Below are positions 51,114-60,029 of a stretch of DNA of 64,000 nucleotides, one piece after another. How positions within the stretch are numbered: position 1 is the first letter of the stretch; every line of letters starts with the position of its first letter. The notes beneath the pieces were generated by a model. That model had not been told where the DNA came from and did no database searches. It saw only the letters and a program-made list of their open reading frames with translations. The position numbers and the translations under genes were made by a program. This DNA comes from Intestinibaculum porci (lineage in GTDB: Bacteria > Bacillota_I > Bacilli_A > Erysipelotrichales > Coprobacillaceae): contig NZ_AP019309.1 in the NCBI RefSeq assembly GCF_003925875.1, forward strand, positions 2,232,001 to 2,296,000. The letters run 5' to 3'.

Positions 51114-53012
51114 CTAGTTCGCATTGGAAGCGACCACTTTGACCCGTGACCATAAGTCGGCAATCACTTTACGTGATTTATCATTGTAGCCAAAGACTTC
51201 ATCTTTTGCATAGCTTGAGCGGGGCGTATAGGCTTCAACGCCTTTAAACGTCGTTTTCGCAAGTGTCTGTTCAACCTTAACGACTGGCGAGGTGTAACCA
51301 ATATACTTGGAGTTGGCTTTCGCCACTTTATAACTATTGATATAGTTCATGAATGCATAAGCGAGTTTTTCATGACTGCAGGTTTTTGGTAAAACCATCG
51401 CATCCACCCAGATATTTGTTCCTTCTTTTGGCATATAGAAACGGACATTTTTATTTTGCGTGGTCACCGATGCCGCATCGCCCGAATAGACTAAACCTAA
51501 CGCTTTACGCGCTTGCGCCATGTTATCGATAATTTCATCCGTGACGATTTCAGGTTTCATCGTTTTGACGACTTTCGCTAACCAGTTATAAGCAGCCTTT
51601 AATTGTTTGGTGTTGCTGGTATTCATTGAATAGCCTAAGGCTTTTAAAGCCATCATAAAGGAATCACGTTCACTATCATACATGTAAATATCGCCTTTGT
51701 ATTTCTTTTGTAAGAAGATACTCCAGCCATAGCGATCTAAATCCGCCTTTGACACTTTGCGTTTGTCATACGAGATTCCCACACTGCCCCAGAAGTAAGG
51801 AACAGAATATTTATTGCCCGGATCATAAGCAATATTCAGAATATCTTTATTGAGCGAGGCTAAGTTTTTAGAAACCTGTTTCTGATCAATCTTCTTTAAC
51901 AGATGTTCCCCAATTAATCGCTGAATCATATAATCACTTGGAATGAGAATATCATAGGCTTCTTTATTAGCGACTTTGATATACATCTGCTCGTTTGAAT
52001 CAAAGTTATCAATAACCACCGAAGCACCGGTTTTATCTTCAAAGTTTGAGACTAAGTCTTCATCAATATATTCCCCCGGCATATAAATATGTAAGGTCTG
52101 TCCGGAATAAGGCTGATTGCCATTGCTTCTTAAGCCATAAACGCTGGCGACAAGAAGCGCACAGGCGGCCACAGCGATCGTTACCTTTGGCCAGACTTTG
52201 CGCTGTTTCATTTCCCCTTCTGGCGCATTTTCACGCGCTTTTTTCGCCATCATTGGGGCGATGTTGACAATCGTTAAAATAATCGTAATAAGAATAACGA
52301 CAACCGTTGAAATGGCATTGACGCTTGGATTGACACGCTTACTCATCGTATAAACCATGATTGATAGGTTTTTCACTCCACGGCCAGTAACGAAGTAAGA
52401 AATAATAAAGTCATCAAACGACATCGTAAAAGCAATGAGAGCGCCAGCGATAATGCCTGGCATAATTTCTGGCACGATGACGCGAGTAATGGCATAAGAT
52501 GGCGTTGCTCCTAAGTCCATCGCCGCATCCGCTAAGTTAGGATCCAGGGCGCGCACCCGCGGCATCACACTTAAAATAACATAAGGGATACAAAAGGCAA
52601 TATGCGCTAATAATAAGGTCACAAAACCTTTGGGCACATTGAACGTAATAAACAGTAACATGAGACCAATCGCCGTGACGATATCCGGGTTCATTAATGG
52701 GAAATCATCCATAATACTAATGAAACGGCGAATGCGTCTTCCTGACTGTGATAAGCCAATCGCTGTAACCGTGCCGACGATGGTTGAGATCGCGGTCGCT
52801 AAAAAGGCGATAATAACAGTCACATAAAGGGAGTTCATCATCGAATGGTTCTTGATCATCGCCTGATACCAGCGTAAGGAAAAGCCAGTAAAATGGGTTA
52901 ATGACTTGGAACTATTAAATGAGAAAACGATCATAAAGAGGATCGGCAGATAAAAGAAAATGAGAATCAGCGTCATGAGGACGGTGCCAAAATAGCGTTT
53001 TTCTTTTTTCAT
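51114..53012 (-). CDS. Polyamine ABC transporter PotC-PotD fusion
   Basis: The gene encodes 632 residues. Residues 1-260 are a PotC-like permease with six TM helices and the EAA loop (DAAMDLGATPSYAITRVIVPEIMPG). A seventh TM (about 275-296) links to a PotD-like periplasmic-type binding domain (about 305-632) with LHIYMPGEYIDEDLVSNFE and IWVDAMVLPKTCSHEKLAYAFMNY. Fusion tethers the spermidine/putrescine receptor to the outer face. Such fusions are known in Firmicutes. It starts at the last base of the potB stop. Confidence 0.93.
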   Translation of the reverse strand: MKKEKRYFGTVLMTLILIFFYLPILFMIVFSFNSSKSLTHFTGFSLRWYQAMIKNHSMMNSLYVTVIIAFLATAISTIVGTVTAIGLSQSGRRIRRFISIMDDFPLMNPDIVTAIGLMLLFITFNVPKGFVTLLLAHIAFCIPYVILSVMPRVRALDPNLADAAMDLGATPSYAITRVIVPEIMPGIIAGALIAFTMSFDDFIISYFVTGRGVKNLSIMVYTMSKRVNPSVNAISTVVVILITIILTIVNIAPMMAKKARENAPEGEMKQRKVWPKVTIAVAACALLVASVYGLRSNGNQPYSGQTLHIYMPGEYIDEDLVSNFEDKTGASVVIDNFDSNEQMYIKVANKEAYDILIPSDYMIQRLIGEHLLKKIDQKQVSKNLASLNKDILNIAYDPGNKYSVPYFWGSVGISYDKRKVSKADLDRYGWSIFLQKKYKGDIYMYDSERDSFMMALKALGYSMNTSNTKQLKAAYNWLAKVVKTMKPEIVTDEIIDNMAQARKALGLVYSGDAASVTTQNKNVRFYMPKEGTNIWVDAMVLPKTCSHEKLAYAFMNYINSYKVAKANSKYIGYTSPVVKVEQTLAKTTFKGVEAYTPRSSYAKDEVFGYNDKSRKVIADLWSRVKVVASNAN

Positions 53013-53845
53013 TAAGCTTCCTCCTTCCCAGCGCGACGATCAGCGAGACGTACTAAGTACATTGAGATCATCATAATGACCGCCATAATCATGGAAATAG
53101 CGGAACCAAAGTTCCATTCACCAACGGTAATAAACTGGTTTTCAATGACATTCCCAATTAAGAAATACTGTCCGCCGCCTAATAACTTCGGAATGAAGAA
53201 GGAGCTGACAGCTGGCAGGAACACCAGTGTAATCCCCGATACTACCCCAGAAATTGATAATGGCAGAGTTACGCGTTTAAAGGTTTCTCGTTTATTGGCC
53301 CCTAGATCAGCTGCCGCTTCAAGCAATGAATGATCCATTTCTGATAACGAGGTCTGAATCTGTAAAATCATAAACGGTAAGAAGTTGTACACCATCCCAA
53401 TCAGAACGGCTGTCTCGGTATAGAGGATGTTGACATTTTTAAAGCCTAGCAAATGCAGGAATGAAACGATAATGCCATCATTCGATAATAAACCAATCCA
53501 GGCATAAGTACGAACTAACATATTGATCCACATTGGTAAGGTAATCAGTAAGACGAGTTTACGCGCTAACTTTTCGCCGGAACGGGCGATAAAGAAAGCA
53601 ATGGGATAACCAAGTAATAAACAAATAATCGTCGTTTTAACGGCAATCCATAAAGAACGTCCTAGGATCAGTAAGAAATCCGCATCCGTAAAGAAACGAG
53701 CATAGTTATGAAACGTCATTTTAAAAGGTAAGATGGCATTGCCCTGCTTCATGACCGAATAAAGTGCAATCAGCAGCATCGGCAGCAATAACATCAAAAC
53801 CGCCCAAACCACATAGGGAATGACTAACTGTTTGAATTTTTTCAT
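53012..53845 (-). CDS. potB: Polyamine ABC transporter permease PotB
   Basis: The gene encodes 277 residues with six TM helices. The binding-protein-dependent permease signature is EAAADLGANKRETFKRVTLPLSISG, and the N-terminal part has the typical long periplasmic loop. It forms the channel with the PotC part of the next gene. It follows potA directly (stop and start adjacent). Confidence 0.94.
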   Translation of the reverse strand: MKKFKQLVIPYVVWAVLMLLLPMLLIALYSVMKQGNAILPFKMTFHNYARFFTDADFLLILGRSLWIAVKTTIICLLLGYPIAFFIARSGEKLARKLVLLITLPMWINMLVRTYAWIGLLSNDGIIVSFLHLLGFKNVNILYTETAVLIGMVYNFLPFMILQIQTSLSEMDHSLLEAAADLGANKRETFKRVTLPLSISGVVSGITLVFLPAVSSFFIPKLLGGGQYFLIGNVIENQFITVGEWNFGSAISMIMAVIMMISMYLVRLADRRAGKEEA

Positions 53846-55426
53846 TTAAAAGCCCATCTTTTCCATGACATGGATCATTTCTGGTTCGAAGGTTAAGCCG
53901 ACTTCTTTGCCTTCTTCTACATATTTGGTGGTATGAATTTTAAATTCACGCCCGGTCGTCGAGAATGTGACGGGATAAACGCCTTCCTTAATCGTTTCCT
54001 GATCAAAATCGTAATCAACGAACAGTTCAACCGTTTCATCCTCGTTATTTAATTTCCAGGCCTGGGCATTGGCCCATACCATTAAATCGGTATCTAAAGT
54101 CATCGATTCCTGAATTTCATCAGTTGTTTTAAAGAAGTTAAAAGCGGAAATCGCTTCATTGGCCTTTTTATTTTCAACGACGCGCTGGTCGATGACACGG
54201 ATCTTACGAGTGACCGATAAGCCTGATGAAGTGGAGAATGTGACATGATATTCGCCAACTTCCTGTTTAAGATCGGTATCTACTTTCGCAATCGATAAAT
54301 AGTCATCACTTGTTAAACTCCACGCCTGCGCATCAGCACGGGCAATGATTTCTTTCTCATCAATTCCTTCCATATCTTCTAAGTCTAAGTAGAAATCATT
54401 GGCAGAAATGGCTTCATCATCTTTTTTCACGACGTTCGCATTTTTATTCATCACATGCATATTGACGGTAACAGTGGTTCCGGGTACGGTTTCCACCATA
54501 ATTTCATAATGGACCCCTTTAAATAAGACGGAAAGCACTTCCCCAGTTAATTTTCCCTGATCTTTAGGGACGATTTCAATATCTTCCGGACGTAACACAA
54601 CATCGACTTTTTCATTGTCTTTAAAGCCGACATCAACACAGTCAAAGACCTGATCATCAAATTTCACTTTCTTATCTTCTACCATCACGCCAGGAATAAT
54701 ATTGGATTCCCCAATAAAGGAAGCAACGTAACGGTTAACCGGTTCATTGTAGATATCTTCTGGTGAGCCGACCTGTTGGATTTCACCATCTTTCATAATG
54801 ACAATCTTATCCGACATCGTTAAGGCTTCTTCCTGATCATGAGTGACAAAGATGAAGGTAATGCCGACTTCCTGCTGGATACGCTTGAGTTCATACTGCA
54901 TCTCTTTACGAAGGCGCGCATCTAAGGCTGATAGTGGTTCATCTAATAATAATACCTTTGGTTCATTAACGAGCGCGCGAGCAATCGCGACACGCTGCTG
55001 CTGACCGCCGGACATTAAGGTAATATCTTTCTTTTCATAGCCTTCTAACCCAATCATTTTTAACATTCGCATAACTTTCTGATCGATGACATCTTTCGCT
55101 TCTTTCTTAATCTTTAAGCCAAAAGCGATATTGTCATAGACATTCATATGCGGGAATAAGGCATATTTCTGAAAGACGGTATTAAGTTCACGCTTATAAG
55201 GAGGCAGATCTTTAATATCCTGACCATTTAATAAAACGGCGCCTTCGGTCGGTTCAATAAAGCCGCCTAAAATACGAAGTAAGGTTGTTTTTCCACAGCC
55301 CGATGGACCAAGCAGGGTCACAAATTCATTTTCATAAATATCCAGGTCAATTCCTTTAAGGACGACCTGATCATCAAAACTTTTCACAATGTGCTTAAAT
55401 TCAATGATTTTCTTTTTTTCATCCAT
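53846..55426 (-). CDS. potA: Polyamine ABC transporter ATPase PotA with two extra domains in its C-terminal region
   Basis: The gene encodes 526 residues, against about 350-385 usual for PotA. Residues 1-235 are a standard ABC ATPase: Walker [11 protein letters not shown]-loop, signature MSGGQQQR, Walker B VLLLDEP, switch [16 protein letters not shown]-like region starts at about 250. Inside it, at about 343-500, are two related segments, each with a DEAIS/NEAIS start, an A(D/N)AQAW(S/K)L centre and a (YHVTFST/YPVTFST) strand. After them a final TOBE-like strand ([13 protein letters not shown]) resumes. The repeats look like small beta-sandwich domains normally seen on surface proteins. It is first of the transporter genes, 15 bp after the regulator. 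Confidence 0.93.
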   Translation of the reverse strand: MDEKKKIIEFKHIVKSFDDQVVLKGIDLDIYENEFVTLLGPSGCGKTTLLRILGGFIEPTEGAVLLNGQDIKDLPPYKRELNTVFQKYALFPHMNVYDNIAFGLKIKKEAKDVIDQKVMRMLKMIGLEGYEKKDITLMSGGQQQRVAIARALVNEPKVLLLDEPLSALDARLRKEMQYELKRIQQEVGITFIFVTHDQEEALTMSDKIVIMKDGEIQQVGSPEDIYNEPVNRYVASFIGESNIIPGVMVEDKKVKFDDQVFDCVDVGFKDNEKVDVVLRPEDIEIVPKDQGKLTGEVLSVLFKGVHYEIMVETVPGTTVTVNMHVMNKNANVVKKDDEAISANDFYLDLEDMEGIDEKEIIARADAQAWSLTSDDYLSIAKVDTDLKQEVGEYHVTFSTSSGLSVTRKIRVIDQRVVENKKANEAISAFNFFKTTDEIQESMTLDTDLMVWANAQAWKLNNEDETVELFVDYDFDQETIKEGVYPVTFSTTGREFKIHTTKYVEEGKEVGLTFEPEMIHVMEKMGF

Positions 55427-55441
55427 ATCGCATTTCCTCTC

Positions 55442-55972
55442 TTAAAACATAGGGGGATTGGTAATCCATAAGACGCGCACGTCCTGATCGGTCGGATTGT
55501 AGAGATAATGACTTTTCTTACCAGAAATATAAAAGACTTCTTTCGCTTTCACCTTATACTGATGATCGCTCACCAAGATGATCCGCCCCTTGAGCACATA
55601 GCCGAACTCTTCGCCGTTATGCGACGAGATCACACTGGTTTTCTGGTGCGGTTTGATGGTCACGATAATCGGTTCCATGGCATTTTTCTGGGCATTGGGA
55701 ACGATCCATTCGATCGTTTCATTGTCCCGCTTATCGACGAAAATATCTTCTTTTTTAAAGACCACCTGTTCTTCTGGCTCTTCCGAAAAAAATTCCGTTA
55801 AGTTCGTCCCTAACGCTTCCAAGATATTTTCTAAGGTTGTAATATTCGGGCTTGTAAGATCCCTTTCTAGTTGTGATAAAAAGCCTTTTGTCACTTCACA
55901 GCGGCTCGCTAATTCTGATAATGTTAAATCATTGCGTAATCTGAGTTCTTTAATCTTATGTCCAATCTCCAT
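55442..55972 (-). CDS. XRE-family regulator with C-terminal cupin (PuuR-like)
   Basis: The gene encodes 176 residues. The N-terminal helix-turn-helix (about 5-60) has LTLSELASRCEVTKGFLSQLERD. The C-terminal cupin (about 105-172) has SSHNGEEFGYVLKGRI. Such regulators often head polyamine uptake operons and sense polyamines or derivatives. It is likely autoregulatory: a palindrome (55991-56006) lies between promoter and ATG. Confidence 0.93.
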   Translation of the reverse strand: MEIGHKIKELRLRNDLTLSELASRCEVTKGFLSQLERDLTSPNITTLENILEALGTNLTEFFSEEPEEQVVFKKEDIFVDKRDNETIEWIVPNAQKNAMEPIIVTIKPHQKTSVISSHNGEEFGYVLKGRIILVSDHQYKVKAKEVFYISGKKSHYLYNPTDQDVRVLWITNPPMF

Positions 55973-55990
55973 ATGTCTTCCCTGTTCTAA

Positions 55991-56006
55991 GTTTAGTTAA
56001 TTAAAC
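55991..56006. promoter_or_regulatory. Putative operator of the polyamine operon
   Basis: The sequence GTTTAGTTAATTAAAC is a near-perfect palindrome between the promoter and the regulator start, a position suited to autorepression by the XRE-cupin protein. Confidence 0.5.
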
Positions 56007-56034
56007 TATTTGTTTATTTATTTAAACCTCTATT

Positions 56035-56062
56035 ATTATACACACTCTTGCCGCATTTACAA
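56035..56062 (-). promoter_or_regulatory. Promoter of the regulator-pot operon
   Basis: TTGTAA, a 16-bp spacer and TATAAT on the minus strand. Confidence 0.75.
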
Positions 56063-56200
56063 CAGTCCTTACCGCTTTTTTTCAAAAGCTTTACTGCTTC
56101 TTTACACAGCTCCTCATCAGTCCCTTTTTGACAGTAATACCTGCTTTTCTTCTTGAAAGTAAAATTCGGTGTTATAATGAAAAGGAAAGGAGTGAAGTGT

Positions 56201-57847
56201 ATGAAAAGAATTCCTAATTCAACAGATGACTTTAAAACAATGATCGATAAAAATATGTATTTTGTCGATAAATCCATGCTCATTGAGCATATTATGGATG
56301 ATCAGATTTCTTTGATTCCAAGGCCGCGACGTTTTGGAAAAACACTGAATATGAGTATGTTAAAGTATTTTTATAGTATCAAAGAAAAAGATAATGCCTA
56401 TTTGTTTCATGATCTTAAAATCACTCACAGCATTGCTATGAAAGATCAAAATCAATTTCCTGTCATAATGCTTACATTGAAAGATATGATTGGAGAAGAT
56501 TTCGAAAGCGCACTTTATGATTTTAAGTTTAGTGTAGCCCATTATTTATCAATGCATCAGGAACTTTTACATTCCTCAAAAATTGATGCGAATACCATGT
56601 ACCTTTTACAGTCTTATTGGAATCGTACGGCAAATGATAAAGATTACGAATTATCTTTATATACACTTTCAGTTGCTCTTTACCAGCATTATGAGAAAAA
56701 GGTTATTATATTAATTGATGAATATGATGTTCCATTACAAAATGCTTATGCATTTGACTTAAAGTATCATGACTCAGAATACACTTTTTATAACAAGATG
56801 GCTCTTTTTTTTAAAATCCTTTTTTCAAAAACTTTTAAATCGAATCTCTTCTTGGAAAAAGCTGTTCTTACAGGATGCTTACGCATTGCGAAAGAAAGTA
56901 TTTTTACAGGTATGAATAATTTAGAAGTTCATTCTATTTTTGATAACAATACAGCGACTGACTTCGGCTTTACACAGGAAGAGATCAATTCCTTACTCCA
57001 GGCCTTTTCGCTAACGCAATACAGCCATCAAATCAAAGACTGGTACGATGGCTATCACTTCGGTAAAGCAGATATCTATAATCCCTGGAGTGTTATGAAT
57101 TACTTAAAAAATATCAATAACGGCAACACCACAAAGCCAATTTCTTATTGGGCTAATACGAGTGGGAATGATATTATTTATCACTATATTTCAAAAGCTG
57201 ATGCTTCTATGAAGCAAGAATTTGATGCCCTTGTTAACGATCATCCGATCGTCAAGGAAATCCATGGCGATTTAACATATCGTGAGTTAGATTCTATTGA
57301 TCATATTTATTCATTTTTACTTTTCACAGGCTACTTAAAATATCAAAAAGAAGTCCGCAGTGGTTGCTATGAACTCTCCATTCCTAATAAGGAAATCAAG
57401 GAAATTTATACAAGGACTTTTAATCAATGGTTTAAAGAAGAGAAAAGAAGTTATGGGCCAAAGATTTTAAATGCTTTTCTGAGTGGTGATCCAAACGAAG
57501 CGTCCTTACTTCTTAACGCGTTTATGAATAAAACGATAAGTTACTATGATACGCTTAATGAAAACTCTTATCATATGATGTTAATTGGCTTACTAAGCTC
57601 AGTAGAACTCGTATCTAACCGTGAAGCGGGATTAGGTCGCTTTGATATTGCCTATATTCCTGGCGATGTTTACAGTACGGCTTTTATCATTGAATGTAAA
57701 GTCGCGCCTAGTGATCAAAAGCGCCAAGACAGTGCTCTCACCGCTTTATCGCAGATAAGAAATAAGGGCTATGCCCAATCTTTGAAGAGGCAAGGCTATC
57801 GAAAAATCCACTGTTACGGCAATGTCATTCAGTTAAGCATTTTTTGA
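56201..57847 (+). CDS. AAA-ATPase-like / PD-(D/E)XK nuclease family protein
   Basis: The gene encodes 548 residues from the ATG at 56201 (MKRIPNSTDDF), with AAAGGAGTG upstream. The N-terminal region YFVDKSMLIEHI with the P-loop-like RPRRFGKTLNMSML is the AAA-ATPase-like domain. Walker B is VIILIDEYDVPLQNA. The C-terminal nuclease-like domain has the D...ExK core in RFDIAYIP and FIIECKV. This family is abundant and multi-copy in gut Firmicutes and Bacteroidetes; its function is unknown, with proposed links to mobile DNA. AT content is higher than in its neighbours. A -10 TATAAT lies at 56173-56178, and a terminator follows. Confidence 0.9.
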   Translation: MKRIPNSTDDFKTMIDKNMYFVDKSMLIEHIMDDQISLIPRPRRFGKTLNMSMLKYFYSIKEKDNAYLFHDLKITHSIAMKDQNQFPVIMLTLKDMIGEDFESALYDFKFSVAHYLSMHQELLHSSKIDANTMYLLQSYWNRTANDKDYELSLYTLSVALYQHYEKKVIILIDEYDVPLQNAYAFDLKYHDSEYTFYNKMALFFKILFSKTFKSNLFLEKAVLTGCLRIAKESIFTGMNNLEVHSIFDNNTATDFGFTQEEINSLLQAFSLTQYSHQIKDWYDGYHFGKADIYNPWSVMNYLKNINNGNTTKPISYWANTSGNDIIYHYISKADASMKQEFDALVNDHPIVKEIHGDLTYRELDSIDHIYSFLLFTGYLKYQKEVRSGCYELSIPNKEIKEIYTRTFNQWFKEEKRSYGPKILNAFLSGDPNEASLLLNAFMNKTISYYDTLNENSYHMMLIGLLSSVELVSNREAGLGRFDIAYIPGDVYSTAFIIECKVAPSDQKRQDSALTALSQIRNKGYAQSLKRQGYRKIHCYGNVIQLSIF

Positions 57848-57848
57848 G

Positions 57849-57888
57849 CCAGTTCACTCAATTCTACTTGAGTGGCCTGGCTTTTTTA
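57849..57888 (+). terminator. Terminator of the AAA/PD-(D/E)XK gene
   Basis: A two-part stem (GCCAG/CTGGC and CACTCAA/TTGAGTG) is followed by six T. Confidence 0.9.
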
Positions 57889-57975
57889 TTTTTAAAATAA
57901 TGCAAAAAAGACTTGACAAGCAAAATTCCGGAATAAATTCATAATCCGAAGGAAATTGTAGGAGGATTTTTACTT

Positions 57976-59361
57976 ATGATTTCTAAACAAGATAAAGAAC
58001 GAAATTTTGATTATGAAACGGAGGCTTGTGCTTTTAATACTACCCCCGAAGGGGTGAATTTGGCATTGGAAAAATCGATTAAGATGGTTACAGACAATAT
58101 TGCATGTTATGTTATTGATCCTGTATCTGATATGACAAGAAGCCGTAAAGTTCCAGCTGATATGATTATTAGATTTCTCATTCACAAGGAAGGAAAATCC
58201 ATCAGATCTGAGATTTGTGAGCAGATGCCTGAAGGTATGGAGTTTCAAGCTTCAGCTTTCTGCATGCAGAGATATAAAATAAAGCCTAATGCATTTAACA
58301 GAGTAATGACGCTTTTCAATCAGACTATCAAACCTAAGAACACATTTAATGGCTACTATATCATTGCCTGCGATGGCTCCGACTTGAACATTCCTTTTAT
58401 GAAGGATCATCCTGAGTTAATCGTTAAAAGCAAAAAAGGAAGGGATTTTTGTCAGATCCACCTCAATGCTCTTTATGACTGCCTTAATGGAGTCTATTGG
58501 GACGCAGAAATGACAACACCTAACAAAAAAAGAGAACCTGGTGCTTTGATTACTATGACTGAAAGAAAGTATTACCCAGAAAAATCAATTATTGTATGTG
58601 ATAGAGGATATGTTTCATACAAACTGATGGCTGATTTTATTGAGAAAGGACAAAAATTTGTGATTAGGTCTAAGGATATTAATATCCGTAGTTCAATCCT
58701 AAAAAGATTTGATTTGCCAGATGAGGAATTAGACCAGGAAGTCAGCGTTACACTGACAAGAAGCAATAAACGTTATAATAGCGATCGAAAAAAATATGCA
58801 TTGGTCAATTCAAATATCGATTTCCCACAAATTGATACATGGAGTAATGATGATTACGTAATAAGCTACAGAGTTGTCCGCATAAAGCTTGATGATGAAA
58901 ACTTTGTAACTCTTGTCACTAATTTAAGCAAGGAAGAAATACCGTTTGAGTATATGAAAGAGCTCTACCATTTAAGATGGTCTCAAGAACAATCATTTTT
59001 TAATTTGAAATATAGAATAGGTTTAAAATATTTCAATTCAAAGAAAGTTGATGGCATACTGCAAGAAGTATATTCGAAACTTATCATGTTTAACGTAACA
59101 AGTGTTATTACGAATAGTGTTGATATTCCTGATATGAAAGCTGAAGAGTATGAGAAAAACAAAAAAAGAGTTGCACACAAAACGAAGGCAAACTTTGCCG
59201 TCGCAATCACCAATGTACATCTCTTTCTTAAGGGAACTATTTCTGAAAAAGGACTCATAAATAGAATCAAGAAATTTGTAATCCCAATCAGACCTGGAAG
59301 ATCATTCACTCGAAAAATAAGACCCCAGTCACTAGCTCCTCTGAACACTAGGGTATCATAA
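57976..59361 (+). CDS. IS4-family DDE transposase
   Basis: The gene encodes 461 residues. The catalytic triad lies in IACDGSDLN (first D), IVCDRGYVS (second D) and the IS4 signature YHLRWSQEQSFFNLK, which fits Y-x2-R-x3-E-x6-K exactly. The frame is intact, with GTAGGAGG before the ATG. It should carry out cut-and-paste transposition. I could not find convincing terminal inverted repeats, so the element borders are undefined; it lies between the AAA gene terminator (57888) and about 59460. AT-richness exceeds that of the flanking genes. Confidence 0.92.
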   Translation: MISKQDKERNFDYETEACAFNTTPEGVNLALEKSIKMVTDNIACYVIDPVSDMTRSRKVPADMIIRFLIHKEGKSIRSEICEQMPEGMEFQASAFCMQRYKIKPNAFNRVMTLFNQTIKPKNTFNGYYIIACDGSDLNIPFMKDHPELIVKSKKGRDFCQIHLNALYDCLNGVYWDAEMTTPNKKREPGALITMTERKYYPEKSIIVCDRGYVSYKLMADFIEKGQKFVIRSKDINIRSSILKRFDLPDEELDQEVSVTLTRSNKRYNSDRKKYALVNSNIDFPQIDTWSNDDYVISYRVVRIKLDDENFVTLVTNLSKEEIPFEYMKELYHLRWSQEQSFFNLKYRIGLKYFNSKKVDGILQEVYSKLIMFNVTSVITNSVDIPDMKAEEYEKNKKRVAHKTKANFAVAITNVHLFLKGTISEKGLINRIKKFVIPIRPGRSFTRKIRPQSLAPLNTRVS

Positions 59362-59458
59362 TTTTTCAAAATCTCAAGAATAATTAGGAAATTAATAAAT
59401 ATAGGGATATTATGCCAAATTACATCAATTTACTTAGGATAAAGCTAAATGAGCAAAA

Positions 59459-59509
59459 TCAAAAAAACAGACCATGAGAATTGGATCATGTTTCGCATTC
59501 TCACAGTCT
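59459..59509 (-). terminator. Terminator-like hairpin in the region after IS4
   Basis: CAGAC/GTCTG and TGAGAAT/ATTCTCA pairs form an interrupted stem, followed by seven T on the minus strand. It may have belonged to the degraded gene beside it. Confidence 0.6.
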
Positions 59510-59566
59510 GAAACTTTGGTTAACTGAATAGCCGGTCTCAGCTTTTTCAGATCATTCGTCGCAATT

Positions 59567-59620
59567 TCAGCTTAATTGAATGACATTGCTGTTACGGCGT
59601 ATCATTTTATAAAAAGAACG
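59567..59620 (-). pseudogene. Remnant of a second AAA/PD-(D/E)XK family gene (3' end)
   Basis: On the minus strand the codons for NVIQLS and a following TGA match the NVIQLS end of the gene at 56201, with 17 of 18 identical bases (CAATGTCATTCAATTAAGC against its counterpart at 57831-57848). Frame and position near a stop are the same. Sequence farther upstream is too short or diverged to place. Confidence 0.45.
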
Positions 59621-59639
59621 CATCAATTGTCATAGATGA

Positions 59640-59676
59640 ATAAAGGACATTGAGTTTTTGAGACTCAATGTCCTTT
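59640..59676 (-). terminator. Terminator of the three-gene unit at the right end
   Basis: A 13-bp perfect inverted repeat (AAAGGACATTGAG/CTCAATGTCCTTT) lies directly after the stop of the 114-residue gene; the T-tract is short. Confidence 0.75.
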
Positions 59677-59679
59677 CGC

Positions 59680-60024
59680 TTATTTTAATAAATCCTGATA
59701 AGCAATGATCTTGGCGCCATTTTGACAGGCATCGCATAAGCAATGTTTTTCCCCCGCTGCTTTGGCTTTTTGACCGGCTTCAATCATGCCTGGCAACGCG
59801 TCACCAAAGATGTTTTTCGCAGCGTCGCTGCCCACAAAGCCAAGATAATCATCAATGCTGCAGACATCTTCCTGCGCCTCTTTGATAAGCGCCTTGGCCG
59901 CGGTTTTTTCATCCGCAGTGCCGACGGCTGTTAAATAGTGTTCGCACGCTTCTTTGAGCTCTTCACAGCAGCTATCGGCGTCTTTGGTTTTCTCAATACA
60001 CGTTAATAATTCTTCTTTTGTCAT
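59680..60024 (-). CDS. Small Cys-containing cytoplasmic protein of unknown function
   Basis: The gene encodes 114 residues from the ATG at 60022-60024, with AAGGAG upstream; a GTG three codons earlier overlaps that site. It is helical, with Cys residues grouped as ADSCCEEL and HCLCDACQ, the latter a possible metal-binding or redox site. There is no TM or signal. It follows the zinc-ribbon protein gene by 5 bp. I do not recognise the family with confidence. Confidence 0.75.
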   Translation of the reverse strand: MTKEELLTCIEKTKDADSCCEELKEACEHYLTAVGTADEKTAAKALIKEAQEDVCSIDDYLGFVGSDAAKNIFGDALPGMIEAGQKAKAAGEKHCLCDACQNGAKIIAYQDLLK

Positions 60025-60029
60025 TGATA

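Larger units (their letters stand above)
59362..59679. other. Non-coding stretch after the IS4 gene with two hairpins and a gene remnant
   Basis: The first 100 bp are AT-rich and probably contain the IS4 right end. A minus-strand hairpin with seven T follows (59459-59509). Next comes a short stretch matching the 3' end of the AAA/PD-(D/E)XK gene in inverse orientation. The terminator of the 59680 gene (59640-59676) closes the region. No intact gene is seen. Confidence 0.6.

Noticed and set aside
56014-56283. Minus-strand frame of 89 codons ending in a Cys-rich segment (CCKCGKS)
   Set aside because: Its end covers the promoter and operator of the regulator-pot operon and its start lies inside the divergent AAA gene. 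It has no suitable ribosome site.
57889-59460. Terminal inverted repeats of the IS4 element
   Set aside because: I compared both flanks by eye and found no matching ends of 12 bp or more, so I give only the transposase gene, not the element.
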